This document shows positions 43,444 to 52,703 of a stretch of 64,000 nucleotides of DNA, piece by piece. The first letter of the stretch is position 1, and every line of letters begins with the position of its first letter. Both the position numbers and the translations under genes were made by a program. Under the pieces are notes generated by a model. The model did not search any database. It was not told the DNA's origin and saw only the letters and a program-made list of their open reading frames with translations. The DNA is from DYFT01 sp041695085 (GTDB lineage: Bacteria > Bacteroidota > Ignavibacteria > UBA10030): contig JBGFRO010000022.1 in assembly GCA_041695085.1 (NCBI GenBank), positions 1 through 64,000 on the forward strand. Reading direction: 5' to 3'.

Positions 43444-44505
43444 ATGAGACTTAAGTGGATGCTCCTGCTCGCCTCTCTCAAGATGATGTTTCGACAGAAG
43501 GAAGCGATCCTTTGGTCGTTCATCTTTCCGTTGTTCATGGTTGTTCTCTTCAGCTTTGTCGATTTCAGCGGCATCAGTAAGCTTCCAATCGGACTCGTCA
43601 ACGCCTCATCGGATACGACTCTGATCGACGCATTACGGGAAACAGGAGCCTTTCGCCTTCACAACGGCTCTGCCGACCAAGAGCTCGCAGCGCTGAAGAA
43701 TGGTGATCGGATACTCGTCGTCGAGATTCCCCGGACGTTCCATCCTTATCAGAACGACTCACTCATTCTCTATGCGAATGCGGGCAAGCCTCAAGAAGTT
43801 CAACTGGCTCGACTTCTCCTGCAGCGCGTGTTGGACGAATTAACGTTCACCGCAGTTCCCTCCTTGCCGAGGACGCACATCATCACGCGCCAGGTCGAAA
43901 GCAGGAACCTTACCTACATCGATTACCTTCTCCCCGGTTTGCTTTCGATGTCGATCATGCAGAGCGGCGTCTTCGGCGTCGCGTTCGGTTTCGTCTCTCT
44001 CAAGAAACGTGGAATCCTTCGCCGGTTGCTTGTGACGCCGATGAATCCCAACGACTTTATCTTCGCATCCGTCGGTGCCCGACTTGTCCTCCTGTTCTTG
44101 CAAGTTGTCTTAATGGTGGGTGCCGGTATCGTGTTCGTTGATCTTCATTTCGTCGGAAGCTTGTGGGAGATGCTGCTGCTCGGCCTCTTAGGAGGGGTCA
44201 TCTTCCTTTCCATCGGCTTTGCTCTCTCTGGAATCTCGAAGTCGGAAGATCAAGTAGCCCCTCTCGCAAACGTCATCACGCTTCCCATGGTGCTGCTCTC
44301 GGGCGTGTTCTTCAGCCGCTCGGCCCTTCCCGGCTTCGCGCACGTCATTACAGATTTCTTTCCGCTCACCTATCTTGCAGACGGCATGCGGAAGATCGCC
44401 ATTGATGGTGCTTCGCTCACGCAACTCGAAACTGAGGTGATGGGACTCATTGTCTGGGGCGCCATTTCCATCTTTCTAGCAATCAAGGTGTTTCGCTGGG
44501 AGTGA
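43444..44505 (+). CDS. ABC-2 type transporter permease
   Basis: A 353-residue permease: one N-terminal span (ILWSFIFPLFMVVLFSF), an extracytoplasmic region of about 130 residues, then five spans at the C-terminus (from LLPGLLSMSIMQSGVFG to VMGLIVWGAISIFLAIKVF) with the ABC-2 hallmark KKRGILRRLLVTPMNP and FFSRSALPGF. It partners the ATPase encoded directly upstream without any gap. The gene converges on the DAACS transporter gene; no clear terminator was seen in the 88-bp gap. Confidence 0.93.
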   Translation: MRLKWMLLLASLKMMFRQKEAILWSFIFPLFMVVLFSFVDFSGISKLPIGLVNASSDTTLIDALRETGAFRLHNGSADQELAALKNGDRILVVEIPRTFHPYQNDSLILYANAGKPQEVQLARLLLQRVLDELTFTAVPSLPRTHIITRQVESRNLTYIDYLLPGLLSMSIMQSGVFGVAFGFVSLKKRGILRRLLVTPMNPNDFIFASVGARLVLLFLQVVLMVGAGIVFVDLHFVGSLWEMLLLGLLGGVIFLSIGFALSGISKSEDQVAPLANVITLPMVLLSGVFFSRSALPGFAHVITDFFPLTYLADGMRKIAIDGASLTQLETEVMGLIVWGAISIFLAIKVFRWE

Positions 44506-44593
44506 CGGCGCCTGCGAGGCAGGATGGCCTCGCGACCAGAGTCGATTGTGCAACTGGAGAAGCTTCAGCCCGAACAATCCGCTGAGCGCTCGC

Positions 44594-46102
44594 TCATCGG
44601 GTGTTCCTGATTTTCTGTTCGGTCGCCCACATAATAACTGAGCCAGTCGCATCTCCGGTAACGTTCGGAACAGTCCGACACATATCAAGGAACCGATCCA
44701 CACCGAGAATCAATGCTATGCCTTCCTCAGGGACGTTAATCGACTTCAACACTATCACGAGCATGATGATGCCCACACCTGGTACAGGAGCCGTCCCTAT
44801 GGAAGCCAGTGTTGCAGTAAGCACAATGGTGAGCTGATGGGTAAAATTGAGGTCAAACCCATACACTTGGGCAATGAACACTGCAGCAACTCCCTGATAG
44901 AGAGCTGTCCCGTCCATATTAATCGTAGCCCCGAGAGGCAGAACAAAGCTTGTAATGGATTTCGGAACGCCCAGGTTTTTCTCACAACATTCAAAATTCA
45001 CCGGAAGCGTTGCGGCGCTCGACGAGGTAGAAAAAGCGACAAGCTGCGCAGGACGAATACCTCTGAAAAACTTCGTTACAGACATATCGCTGAAGAGCTT
45101 AAGCAAGGTAGGGTAAACGACAAATGTATGCACAGCTAAACCCAACAGAACTGTTCCCACATACCAGAAGAGTGTCTGGATGATTCCAAATCCAAACTCA
45201 CTTACCGTCGCGGCAATTAAAGCGAACACGGCATAAGGAGCGATTTTCATAACCAACTGAACAAATTCAATCATGAGTTCACTCAACCCATCGAAAAACT
45301 GGATTACCGGTTTCGCCTTTTCTTCTCGCACAAAGGTCAGCACAACTCCGCCGACGACAGCGAAGAAAACAATCTGCAGCATCTCACCCTCTGCCAACGC
45401 GCTAAAGGGATTCGTCGGAACCATCTTGACAATCATGTCAATAATATCAATTGAGAGATCAGGTGAGACTTTCGCCGCAACCTCTCCTCCGTATTCTGCC
45501 ATGAGCAACTCACGTGATTCCTCACTCACCTGTTTCCCTGGTTCAACAAGGTTTGCCATTACCAGACCGATAGAAATTGCCAGGGCAGTGGTCAGCAAAA
45601 AGTAGCTTAGCGTTTTGGCGCCAATGCGAGCGACTCTCTTGATATCTCCCAAGCTCGCAGCACCGACTATCAATGATGCCAGTACCAGGGGAACAGCAAT
45701 CAGATTCAACAGTCGAATGAAAATTGTACCAAGAGGCTTGATGGAAGTAGCGAGCGTTGATTCCTTTCGGATGTCTTGCACACTACCAAGGTGAATGGGA
45801 ATGGTCTTTCCCTTTTCGAAGTAGGTGAACTCAGATTTTTCTCGTTCTGTCTGAGACGATGCATTCCACCATTTCAACAGTTTGGACGTTTCCTTGGTCG
45901 TGAATGATTGCTTTTGGTTACCAAGAGTCAGCTCTATGCGGCTCCAATTGTTCAGTTCTATTTCTGCTACCCCTGACTCATGGGGAGTTGAAATAATCAA
46001 TTTCGTCTGGTCAACGTGGAACACAGCACCAAAGAGAGCCCCCAAAATGAGGGCTACCAGAATTTGGGTGTGGAGCTTGAGCTTTCCAAACAGAACGGGC
46101 AT
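44594..46102 (-). CDS. Dicarboxylate/amino acid:cation symporter (DAACS, GltP type)
   Basis: A 502-residue secondary transporter that takes up glutamate, aspartate or C4-dicarboxylates with Na+ or H+. Key elements: the serine-rich hairpin FSTSSSAATLPV, the NMDG motif in PLGATINMDGTALYQG, the second hairpin region ATLASIGTAPVPGVG, and DRFLDMCRTVPNVTGDA. Between the first span (TQILVALILGALFGAVF) and the second block (PLGTIFIRLLNLIAVPL) there is an unusual insert of roughly 85 residues, polar and probably periplasmic. The ATG at 46102 is preceded by GGAGGACGT. A 38-residue membrane protein gene lies 13 bp upstream on the same strand. Confidence 0.94.
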   Translation of the reverse strand: MPVLFGKLKLHTQILVALILGALFGAVFHVDQTKLIISTPHESGVAEIELNNWSRIELTLGNQKQSFTTKETSKLLKWWNASSQTEREKSEFTYFEKGKTIPIHLGSVQDIRKESTLATSIKPLGTIFIRLLNLIAVPLVLASLIVGAASLGDIKRVARIGAKTLSYFLLTTALAISIGLVMANLVEPGKQVSEESRELLMAEYGGEVAAKVSPDLSIDIIDMIVKMVPTNPFSALAEGEMLQIVFFAVVGGVVLTFVREEKAKPVIQFFDGLSELMIEFVQLVMKIAPYAVFALIAATVSEFGFGIIQTLFWYVGTVLLGLAVHTFVVYPTLLKLFSDMSVTKFFRGIRPAQLVAFSTSSSAATLPVNFECCEKNLGVPKSITSFVLPLGATINMDGTALYQGVAAVFIAQVYGFDLNFTHQLTIVLTATLASIGTAPVPGVGIIMLVIVLKSINVPEEGIALILGVDRFLDMCRTVPNVTGDATGSVIMWATEQKIRNTR

Positions 46103-46115
46103 ACGTCCTCCTGAA

Positions 46116-46232
46116 TCAGCGAAGCAACACAATGGCAATCAGAATTCCCGCTAACACCATGATTCCGAGAAACAGATACAAAAAATAGTTTGACGGTCTT
46201 TGATCATTCTTGATTTCGTTGGGTGGTTCCAT
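46116..46232 (-). CDS. 38-residue single-span membrane protein upstream of DAACS gene
   Basis: A tiny gene, ATG at 46232 with AAGGAA about 9 bases upstream, encoding a polar N-terminus (MEPPNEIKNDQRPSN) and one hydrophobic helix (YFLYLFLGIMVLAGILIAIV) ending LLR. It ends 13 bp before the ATG of the DAACS transporter gene and shares its strand, so the two are probably co-transcribed. The layout mirrors the 53-residue membrane protein in front of the SSS symporter. A role as a small regulatory or stabilising partner is inference. The frame is open further upstream but without protein-like sequence. Confidence 0.65.
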   Translation of the reverse strand: MEPPNEIKNDQRPSNYFLYLFLGIMVLAGILIAIVLLR

Positions 46233-46469
46233 TGGCAAATTTCCTTGAGAAGTTTTCGTGAAGACACACTTCTTTCTTTGAACAGCTGCGCCCGGCACAC
46301 AATCCTGGGAAATCCGTATCGAGCGATGGAAGAACTGACTTGCCTCCCCGTCTCCCAAGTGAGCTACGCGGGTACGGTGGGTCCACCGATGTGGAGAAAG
46401 TCATTTCTTCCTTACGAGCTACGATACAGAAACACAACCAAGCAGGTAACGTGGGACAGGAAAAAAACT

Positions 46470-46817
46470 TCAGAGGGATGAGGCGGTCTTCAACGTGGAG
46501 AGAACTTGATGGGTAAATCGATTTGCAGGTTTGAAGCGGTATTGTAAAAATCTTGTGACAAAATGAGCGTTGGGAACATCCGTACCATCTTTTACAACCG
46601 GGTTGTGTTTGACATGAGATTTTTCTGAGGCTCGGTTTGTCTGTTGATAGAGAGAGCTCGTACTGTAATAGCTGTCGTCATGCAATTCGTCAACCAACCT
46701 AAATGGGGATGGTGGATCCATCTCGAACGATGAGTATGCACCCGGAGCTAAGAGGAAGAGAGGAATGGCCAGGAGCGTAGGAAGCTTTGACCAAGGGCTG
46801 TGTTTTATTCTTCTCAT
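46470..46817 (-). CDS. Hypothetical small secreted protein
   Basis: A 115-residue frame (ATG at 46817; a GTG at 46826 is possible) with a basic N-terminus and hydrophobic core, KLPTLLAIPLFLLAPGAYSS, fitting a signal peptide, followed by a polar, low-complexity mature part rich in serine, histidine and tyrosine. No family is recognised and no clear ribosome-binding site is seen. It lies alone between the 38-residue gene and the divergent DASS transporter gene. The 237 bases downstream (46233-46469) hold nothing recognisable. Existence as a real gene is uncertain. Confidence 0.4.
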   Translation of the reverse strand: MRRIKHSPWSKLPTLLAIPLFLLAPGAYSSFEMDPPSPFRLVDELHDDSYYSTSSLYQQTNRASEKSHVKHNPVVKDGTDVPNAHFVTRFLQYRFKPANRFTHQVLSTLKTASSL

Positions 46818-46936
46818 CGATCTCACTATTTCAAACCTACGATGCTAATTTCTCACTTGCAAGTGCTCATTTACGACCGCCTTTGCGGCGTTCTTCGCAA
46901 GTACCATACATTGACGAATGAGGAGACCGGAAAGAC

Positions 46937-48562
46937 ATGTCTGATTCGAAACGTTCTGAGGTGAGTGGAAGAGCGACCGATCGAGTGGAAGAGAGGAGCA
47001 ATGCACGAATCATCGGTTTCTTTCTTGGCATTGCCCTTTTCTTTCTTTTCGTGACACTCCCGACCTTCGCGACATTTAAGCTCAGCGCTGAGCAGGTCGT
47101 TCTTTCAACAGGTTCACCGCTGCCTCCTGAAGAACTCGCACGATCGATGCAGGTTGTCCTTGCGCTTTTGTGTTTGATGGTCGTATGGTGGGTAACGGAG
47201 GCCATCCCGCTTTCTGCAACCGCCCTCCTCCCCGCCGTCCTGCTTCCGCTCTTTCACGTCACCGGACTACAAGGCAAAGGTCCGGCTGAATTCACAATCA
47301 AAAATGTCCTGGCAAACTATGCCAGTCCGGTCATTTATCTGTTCTTTGGCGGGTTCTTGCTCGCCGCAGCAATGCAGAAGTGGAAACTCGACCGCCGCCT
47401 GACGTTATGGATCCTGACGCGCGGTCGACTCGCCAACAACGCGCGCTCCGTGCTTCTGGGTATGATGTCCGTTGCTGCGTTTCTCTCTATGTGGATCTCC
47501 AACACAGCAACGACTGCTATGATGTTGCCGCTTGGACTCGGTATCCTCTCGCTCGTCAACGTTCGGCCGGGTGAATCGAAATTCGGCACCGCGTTGATGC
47601 TCGGCATAGCTTGGGCGGCATCCATCGGGGGCGTTGGAACGATTATCGGCAGCCCTCCGAACGGAATCGCGCTAGGGATTTTGAACTCGACTTTTGCCGA
47701 TGATCCCAACTATGTGCGCATCACTTTTCTGGATTGGATGAAGTTCGGCATTCCTTACATCTTGATTTTCATCCCTACTGCCTGGTTCATCCTTCTCAAG
47801 GTGCATCCCCCTGAAATCGATTCCATCCCCGGAGGAAAGCAGCGACTACTTGACGAACGATCACAACTCGGACCGCTCAGTACAGGCGAAAAAAGAACCA
47901 TTACGATTTTTCTCTTCGCTGTGCTGCTCTGGATCACCAATCCCTTCTGGCCCGCCCTCTTTCCCGATTCGATCGCCCGATCTCTTGAATGGATTGATGA
48001 GTATGCGATTGGACTAAGCGTCGGGCTGCTCCTCTTCGTCGTCCCCATCAATCTTCTCAAGGGAGAGTTTCTCCTCAATTGGAAAGACTCAAAATTTGTT
48101 GATTGGGGGACGCTCCTTCTCTTCGGAGGAGGCATTGCCCTTTCGGATGCCATGTTCAAAACCGGACTGGCGGCATGGATCGCGAATTGGTTTGTTGGAC
48201 TCCTCGGCACCCCATCGACTATCGTGATGCTGATCGCTATCGTGTTGCTGGTTGATTTCTTGACGGAAATTACTTCCAACGTGGCCGTGACGTCGATGAT
48301 GGTTCCCATCGTCATTTCGATTGCACTCAAGACGGGCCAAAACGCGATTGCACTTGCCGTCGCTGCAGCGGTTGCCGCATCGATGGCCTTCATGTTGCCG
48401 GTGGCAACGCCACCAAACGCCTTGGTTTATTCAAGCGGCTATATCCGGCTCAAAGATATGATTCGGGCGGGATTTTTCCTCGATATCGCGGGATGGATCG
48501 TCACGGTCTTCATCTTAACCGTGATCGCGGGATGGCTCTTTGGTGTGATTCAATTCAATTGA
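46937..48562 (+). CDS. DASS family sodium/dicarboxylate transporter (SLC13-like)
   Basis: A 541-residue inner membrane transporter with about eleven to twelve spans. The two SNT motifs that bind carboxylate and Na+ are visible: WISNTATTAMMLP and TEITSNVAVTSMMVP, plus PVATPPNALVYSSGYI near the end. The N-terminal 25 residues are polar and charged. Substrates in the family are succinate, malate, citrate or sulfate. It is divergent from the small secreted protein gene and next to the DAACS transporter, so the region carries two different carboxylate uptake systems. It could feed the C4 pool that PEP carboxylase also serves. Confidence 0.94.
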   Translation: MSDSKRSEVSGRATDRVEERSNARIIGFFLGIALFFLFVTLPTFATFKLSAEQVVLSTGSPLPPEELARSMQVVLALLCLMVVWWVTEAIPLSATALLPAVLLPLFHVTGLQGKGPAEFTIKNVLANYASPVIYLFFGGFLLAAAMQKWKLDRRLTLWILTRGRLANNARSVLLGMMSVAAFLSMWISNTATTAMMLPLGLGILSLVNVRPGESKFGTALMLGIAWAASIGGVGTIIGSPPNGIALGILNSTFADDPNYVRITFLDWMKFGIPYILIFIPTAWFILLKVHPPEIDSIPGGKQRLLDERSQLGPLSTGEKRTITIFLFAVLLWITNPFWPALFPDSIARSLEWIDEYAIGLSVGLLLFVVPINLLKGEFLLNWKDSKFVDWGTLLLFGGGIALSDAMFKTGLAAWIANWFVGLLGTPSTIVMLIAIVLLVDFLTEITSNVAVTSMMVPIVISIALKTGQNAIALAVAAAVAASMAFMLPVATPPNALVYSSGYIRLKDMIRAGFFLDIAGWIVTVFILTVIAGWLFGVIQFN

Positions 48563-48641
48563 ATGGGCCGACCTCTACGCGTCAACCTGTACGACTTTCG
48601 GGATGGTTCACCAATGATCGGAGTCCACGACAACGTTTTGC

Positions 48642-49562
48642 CTACAACTTGTAGCGCACCACCGCAGTGGGAACAAACTCGATAAAGCCGGGGGAACGAA
48701 GCACCGGCCGCAGGTGAGATTCGAAACTGAATTTGCTGTTGTACTGTGATGCGCTCCACGCAGCATCCAGTGCGCTCAATACGTGGTTGAGCACGATGAT
48801 GGATGCCATGGTGCTCGCAACATTGTAGTAGTCGTTCGCTTTGCCCCGCATGGCGGAATACTCCCGAAAGCGCGGCGATACGTTGCTGCTCGTTATGTCA
48901 GCGGGGGTCTTGTCCGTGCCGTCATCCCACCCCCCCATGTATTGGGGATACTTGCCGATCAATTCATAGTATTGTTGTTCCGGTCTGCGCGGCAAGCGGT
49001 GGGTGAATCCATTTCCAGACTTTCTTCCGATCTGTTCTTCACACGCGTTCAGCCGGGGCCAATCAACCCGATCCCACGGCGGCAGGTGTCGTGGCCCCGT
49101 CACCAATCCGCTGCATCCCGTTGCATCCGGATTCAACTGAGCAGCGTAGCGTTCAATCCACTCTGCATACCGAACAACCGACCAGTGATCGTCGGCATAA
49201 CGTTGGAACAAGGCGGTCTGATGGTCCCCCTTTGAATCGTTGATCAGGTACACTGCCCATAGGGCCACTTCCGCAAGAAAGAACCCGCCGGCCCGATAGT
49301 AACTCTCAGCGTAGAACTCACCCGCGCCGGGGAGGAGAGCGGAATAGATCGCCGCCCGAAGCGGTGACTTGCGTGACCTCTCTTCCTCTCTCTCTTGCTC
49401 TTGAAGGTTGAAAGAAAAGCTCTGCCGGTTCATCGAAGAGAGCTGAAGATCTAATCGAAGATGACCTGTCAAACCTGGCGGCGCGTCAAGGAGCGGCTCC
49501 TGCCCTTGAAGAAGAGCCGTGAAGGCGAAACAGAGAGGGACAAGGAATGGGAGCAGACGCAT
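48642..49562 (-). CDS. DUF5683 domain protein, last gene of T9SS-linked cluster
   Basis: A 306-residue protein with a signal peptide (LVPLCFAFTALLQGQ), a charged linker (EQEREEERSRKSP), and the DUF5683 block AIYSALLPGAGEFYAESYYR with a following span (FLAEVALWAVYLIND). The C-terminal half is polar with tyrosine-rich stretches and ends in a predicted short beta region. The ATG at 49562 has AAAAGGAA upstream and lies 40 bp after the stop of the metallopeptidase/propeller/barrel gene. DUF5683 proteins are small membrane-associated proteins of Bacteroidota with unknown function. Position makes it the last gene of a six-gene run starting with porU. Confidence 0.82.
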   Translation of the reverse strand: MRLLPFLVPLCFAFTALLQGQEPLLDAPPGLTGHLRLDLQLSSMNRQSFSFNLQEQEREEERSRKSPLRAAIYSALLPGAGEFYAESYYRAGGFFLAEVALWAVYLINDSKGDHQTALFQRYADDHWSVVRYAEWIERYAAQLNPDATGCSGLVTGPRHLPPWDRVDWPRLNACEEQIGRKSGNGFTHRLPRRPEQQYYELIGKYPQYMGGWDDGTDKTPADITSSNVSPRFREYSAMRGKANDYYNVASTMASIIVLNHVLSALDAAWSASQYNSKFSFESHLRPVLRSPGFIEFVPTAVVRYKL

Positions 49563-49602
49563 ATGGTGTTCCTTTTTACGTTCGTTCGATACAGCACATC
49601 GT

Positions 49603-52600
49603 TTACCACAACCTGTCAAAGATCTGCCGTGATTGGCTCACCTCAAATCCGAAAAGAACTCCAAAATAAAATCGCCACTCCTTGCCGTAGTTGAGGGTCG
49701 TTCCGCCAAACGTTTTCGAGAATGGCGTGAAGCCGTACGCCCCGCTGAAAAACAGCCTCGTTGGATATTGATAAAAGGAAAATGCCTCGAGGCGCAGTTC
49801 GAATCCCGCGTCCGTCTTCCAGTGTTTGACCGAGGGCATCGAACCTCTCCACGCTTCGCCGATATCGGCAAAGAAGGAGCCGTACAGTTTGGTGAAGTAG
49901 AACTGAAGCAAACGCGTGTTGATCTCCGTCAGCACCGGAAATCGATACGTTGCGCCGATCGTTGCCGCTTCACTTCCCCCTAACGCATAGAAAGGATACC
50001 CTCTCATGCCGGTGAATCCGCCAACATAGAAATCGAAGAAATCGTCCACCCGCGCGCCAAGGGTGGTGTTGCGGCGAACCGAAATGGTGAGCGTATGACG
50101 TTGCAAGGGCATACGCACGTGCTCATTCCAGTTCAGTTCGAGGCGGTGGAAGCTCGGCCTCGTGTACTGCGGCACCAGGACACCATTTTCTAACTCATAT
50201 TCCCCTTCGGGATTGAATTTGTCGAATTCGTACGCATATCGCAGCGAAACAAGTCGACCGATTGGATTAATATCCCGATCCACCGTCGGATGAATGTCTT
50301 CATGCCGAAGCTGAGCAGAAAGAACGTTGCCGATAAGATAGACATTTCTGAAGCCGGGCGAGACCCCCACAGCGGGTATGAGGAAGGAGCCGATATCCGC
50401 ATTGTAGCGACTCAGCGTATACGCAAGCTTGAGCTCGGTCTTCTCATTCACGATCTTCTGCCGCATCGTGATGTCGAACTCAAGCAGATTGTACGTTACG
50501 TCCGTCGTGATCAGGTACGGTCGATCCGTGTAGAGCTCGAAGCCGACGGTCGTCTTGCGCGAGATGTTATACAGCTCCAACGTCATCACTGGATCGATTC
50601 CAAGTTGATGCAAGATGGGTACCGCATCGCGATATTCGAGGAGAAAGAACAGATCGCGCTCAAACTGCCGATTGATGGCCGCCCCTCCGAACAGCGATAA
50701 CTTCTCCAGCATATCGTACGAAGAAAAGTAAAATCCCGGCCGAACGACGTCGACGCCTTTGTTCTGTGGATTGTAGTTGTCGACCCGAACAAGCGGGATG
50801 ATGGAGAGACTCGTAAAGACATTGCGGTACGGTCGTGGGTCGGTGATGTGAAGAGTATCGGATTTGGCACCAACCTCGCGACCGGTAAGAACGTCATTCT
50901 TTCCATCACCTACGTTCCCCGTCGATTCGGCGACATCGACCGGAGTCTCAGGAAGCTCGACCATCACCTCCGGCTGATCGATAAACGCGATCTTATAACC
51001 GGTCGAAGTGTAACTTGCAAACACGAGCGCGCGTCGCTCATTCACTGCCGGCGTAAACGCGCCTCCCAAAACGTTAGTCCGTTGCCTCTTCTTGCCCCGT
51101 TCCAGATCTAATTCATAAATGTTGAAGATGCCCGTCTCATCCGAGGCGAAATAGAGCGATTTCCCGTCGGGAGAGAACACCGGGTTACGTGCATCGCAGC
51201 CGCTCGTCACGATTCGAAAATTCTCGCCGTTGGAATCGATCAAAGCGACCGATTGACGATGTCCCGTCGAATATCCGAACGCAATCGTCCTACCATCCGG
51301 TGACCATGCGGGCGTGTACACCTGTTCGCCATCCTGAAAATTCGTTAAGCGACGAAAGTTCGTACCGTCGACATCGGCAATACCTAGATTTGATGTTCCG
51401 TCGCTTCCGCGGACGAACACCAGCTTCGCACCGTCGGCAGAAATCCTCGGATTCCAAGCGCGCCAACCGCGCGTCAGTCGTTCCTCTTTCTCGGCGACAA
51501 GATCATATCGGTAGAGATCGGAAAGCCTCAACCAGTTCGGATTATCTCTTGAGATCTTCGAGTAATAGAGATATCGCCCGTCGGGCGAGAAAGAGATGGT
51601 GGAGCGAACACCCGATTTGAGTTTCTTGGAGGTTTTTGTTCGAAGATCATAGAGGTAGATTGAGCTGAGCGAGAAGTAATCTTCTCCCTTGTTTGAAATG
51701 TATGCGATCGATTTGCCGTCGGGCGAGAAGACGGGATAGAGGTTACCGAAGCCATCGGGCTCGATCAGCGTTCCTTCGACCCTTCGTCCAACACTCTCGG
51801 CAACAGCACGGTATTGCATGGTCTTCGACTGTTTCCATTCCTCGTACAGTTCCCTGCCACTTTTGTTGAGCACGGCGCGGATGGCCCCATCAATGGTCAC
51901 ACGCGGTAAGGATGAAAGTGCGCGTGAGATGTCATTCAACTTGCCGACGCCGTATGTTTCCGCAATGTACTGCACAAGGGAAAAACCCGCATTGTACGAC
52001 GACTCATTGCCCAAACTTGTCTTACCGAATACCGCCATCTGTTCCCACGTCAGGGGATTCCCATCGATCATATACATCCGCAAAATCATATCCCGATGCG
52101 TGTCCCAATAGTCGTACGTGAGGTCGGGATGATTGTATTGTGCGACACCTTCCGCAAACCAGCTGGGGACGACGAAGGCAGAAAGAGGATAGGACACAAT
52201 CACATTCGGATAGCCGTACAGCACATCGGGCCGACGTTCCGCCTCGTAGCCGAGCCACTGAAAATAGACCGCCGGTACTTTTCGACCCAACTTCATCGAG
52301 GTCTGGATTTGGACGATGTGCGTAAACTCGTGCGTCACAACATCCTTCAGCCACGGATGCGTGCCGCGCAGCTCAAAATCGAGCGCCGGAGCCCAGATTT
52401 CGATCTTGTTGTCGTAGAAATACGCCGCTCCGTTCGAGTAATCGTCGTGATCGCGAACGACAACGTTGACCTTTTGATCCGGTTCGTGCTGATAGAGCTG
52501 CGTGATCGGTTCGTATACCTCCTCGGCGATGCGAGCGATTTCGCGCGCCGTTCGTTCCGCACCGCGATGATAGTGAACGAGAAAGTGTGGCGTCTCGATC

Positions 52601-52695
52601 GTCATCCATTCCAAGTGAGGATGCGTATAGAGATCCTCTTGAGCGAACACGGTGGAAACGAAAGCGAAAAGGGAAAGAAAGGAAAGGAGTCTCAC
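49603..52695 (-). CDS. Metallopeptidase-WD40 propeller-outer membrane barrel fusion
   Basis: A 1030-residue exported protein in three parts. After the signal peptide (FLSLFAFVSTVFAQ), residues about 25-290 are a gluzincin-type peptidase-MA-like domain with the zinc motif VTHEFTHIVQIQ and the downstream glutamate in SWFAEGVAQY. Residues about 310-600 contain TolB/PD40 propeller blades (PVFSPDGKSIAYIS, ISFSPDGRYLYYS, PAWSPDGRTIAFGY, PVFSPDGKSLYFAS). The last about 380 residues resemble a BamA/Omp85-type surface-antigen barrel (FDFYVGGFTGMRGYPFYALG), ending in RLW. The active-site residues appear intact. It may be an outer-membrane protease or assembly factor. It starts 8 bp after the lipoprotein gene, in the porU-porV cluster. 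Confidence 0.88.
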   Translation of the reverse strand: MRLLSFLSLFAFVSTVFAQEDLYTHPHLEWMTIETPHFLVHYHRGAERTAREIARIAEEVYEPITQLYQHEPDQKVNVVVRDHDDYSNGAAYFYDNKIEIWAPALDFELRGTHPWLKDVVTHEFTHIVQIQTSMKLGRKVPAVYFQWLGYEAERRPDVLYGYPNVIVSYPLSAFVVPSWFAEGVAQYNHPDLTYDYWDTHRDMILRMYMIDGNPLTWEQMAVFGKTSLGNESSYNAGFSLVQYIAETYGVGKLNDISRALSSLPRVTIDGAIRAVLNKSGRELYEEWKQSKTMQYRAVAESVGRRVEGTLIEPDGFGNLYPVFSPDGKSIAYISNKGEDYFSLSSIYLYDLRTKTSKKLKSGVRSTISFSPDGRYLYYSKISRDNPNWLRLSDLYRYDLVAEKEERLTRGWRAWNPRISADGAKLVFVRGSDGTSNLGIADVDGTNFRRLTNFQDGEQVYTPAWSPDGRTIAFGYSTGHRQSVALIDSNGENFRIVTSGCDARNPVFSPDGKSLYFASDETGIFNIYELDLERGKKRQRTNVLGGAFTPAVNERRALVFASYTSTGYKIAFIDQPEVMVELPETPVDVAESTGNVGDGKNDVLTGREVGAKSDTLHITDPRPYRNVFTSLSIIPLVRVDNYNPQNKGVDVVRPGFYFSSYDMLEKLSLFGGAAINRQFERDLFFLLEYRDAVPILHQLGIDPVMTLELYNISRKTTVGFELYTDRPYLITTDVTYNLLEFDITMRQKIVNEKTELKLAYTLSRYNADIGSFLIPAVGVSPGFRNVYLIGNVLSAQLRHEDIHPTVDRDINPIGRLVSLRYAYEFDKFNPEGEYELENGVLVPQYTRPSFHRLELNWNEHVRMPLQRHTLTISVRRNTTLGARVDDFFDFYVGGFTGMRGYPFYALGGSEAATIGATYRFPVLTEINTRLLQFYFTKLYGSFFADIGEAWRGSMPSVKHWKTDAGFELRLEAFSFYQYPTRLFFSGAYGFTPFSKTFGGTTLNYGKEWRFYFGVLFGFEVSQSRQIFDRLW

Positions 52696-52703
52696 GCTGG
52701 CAG

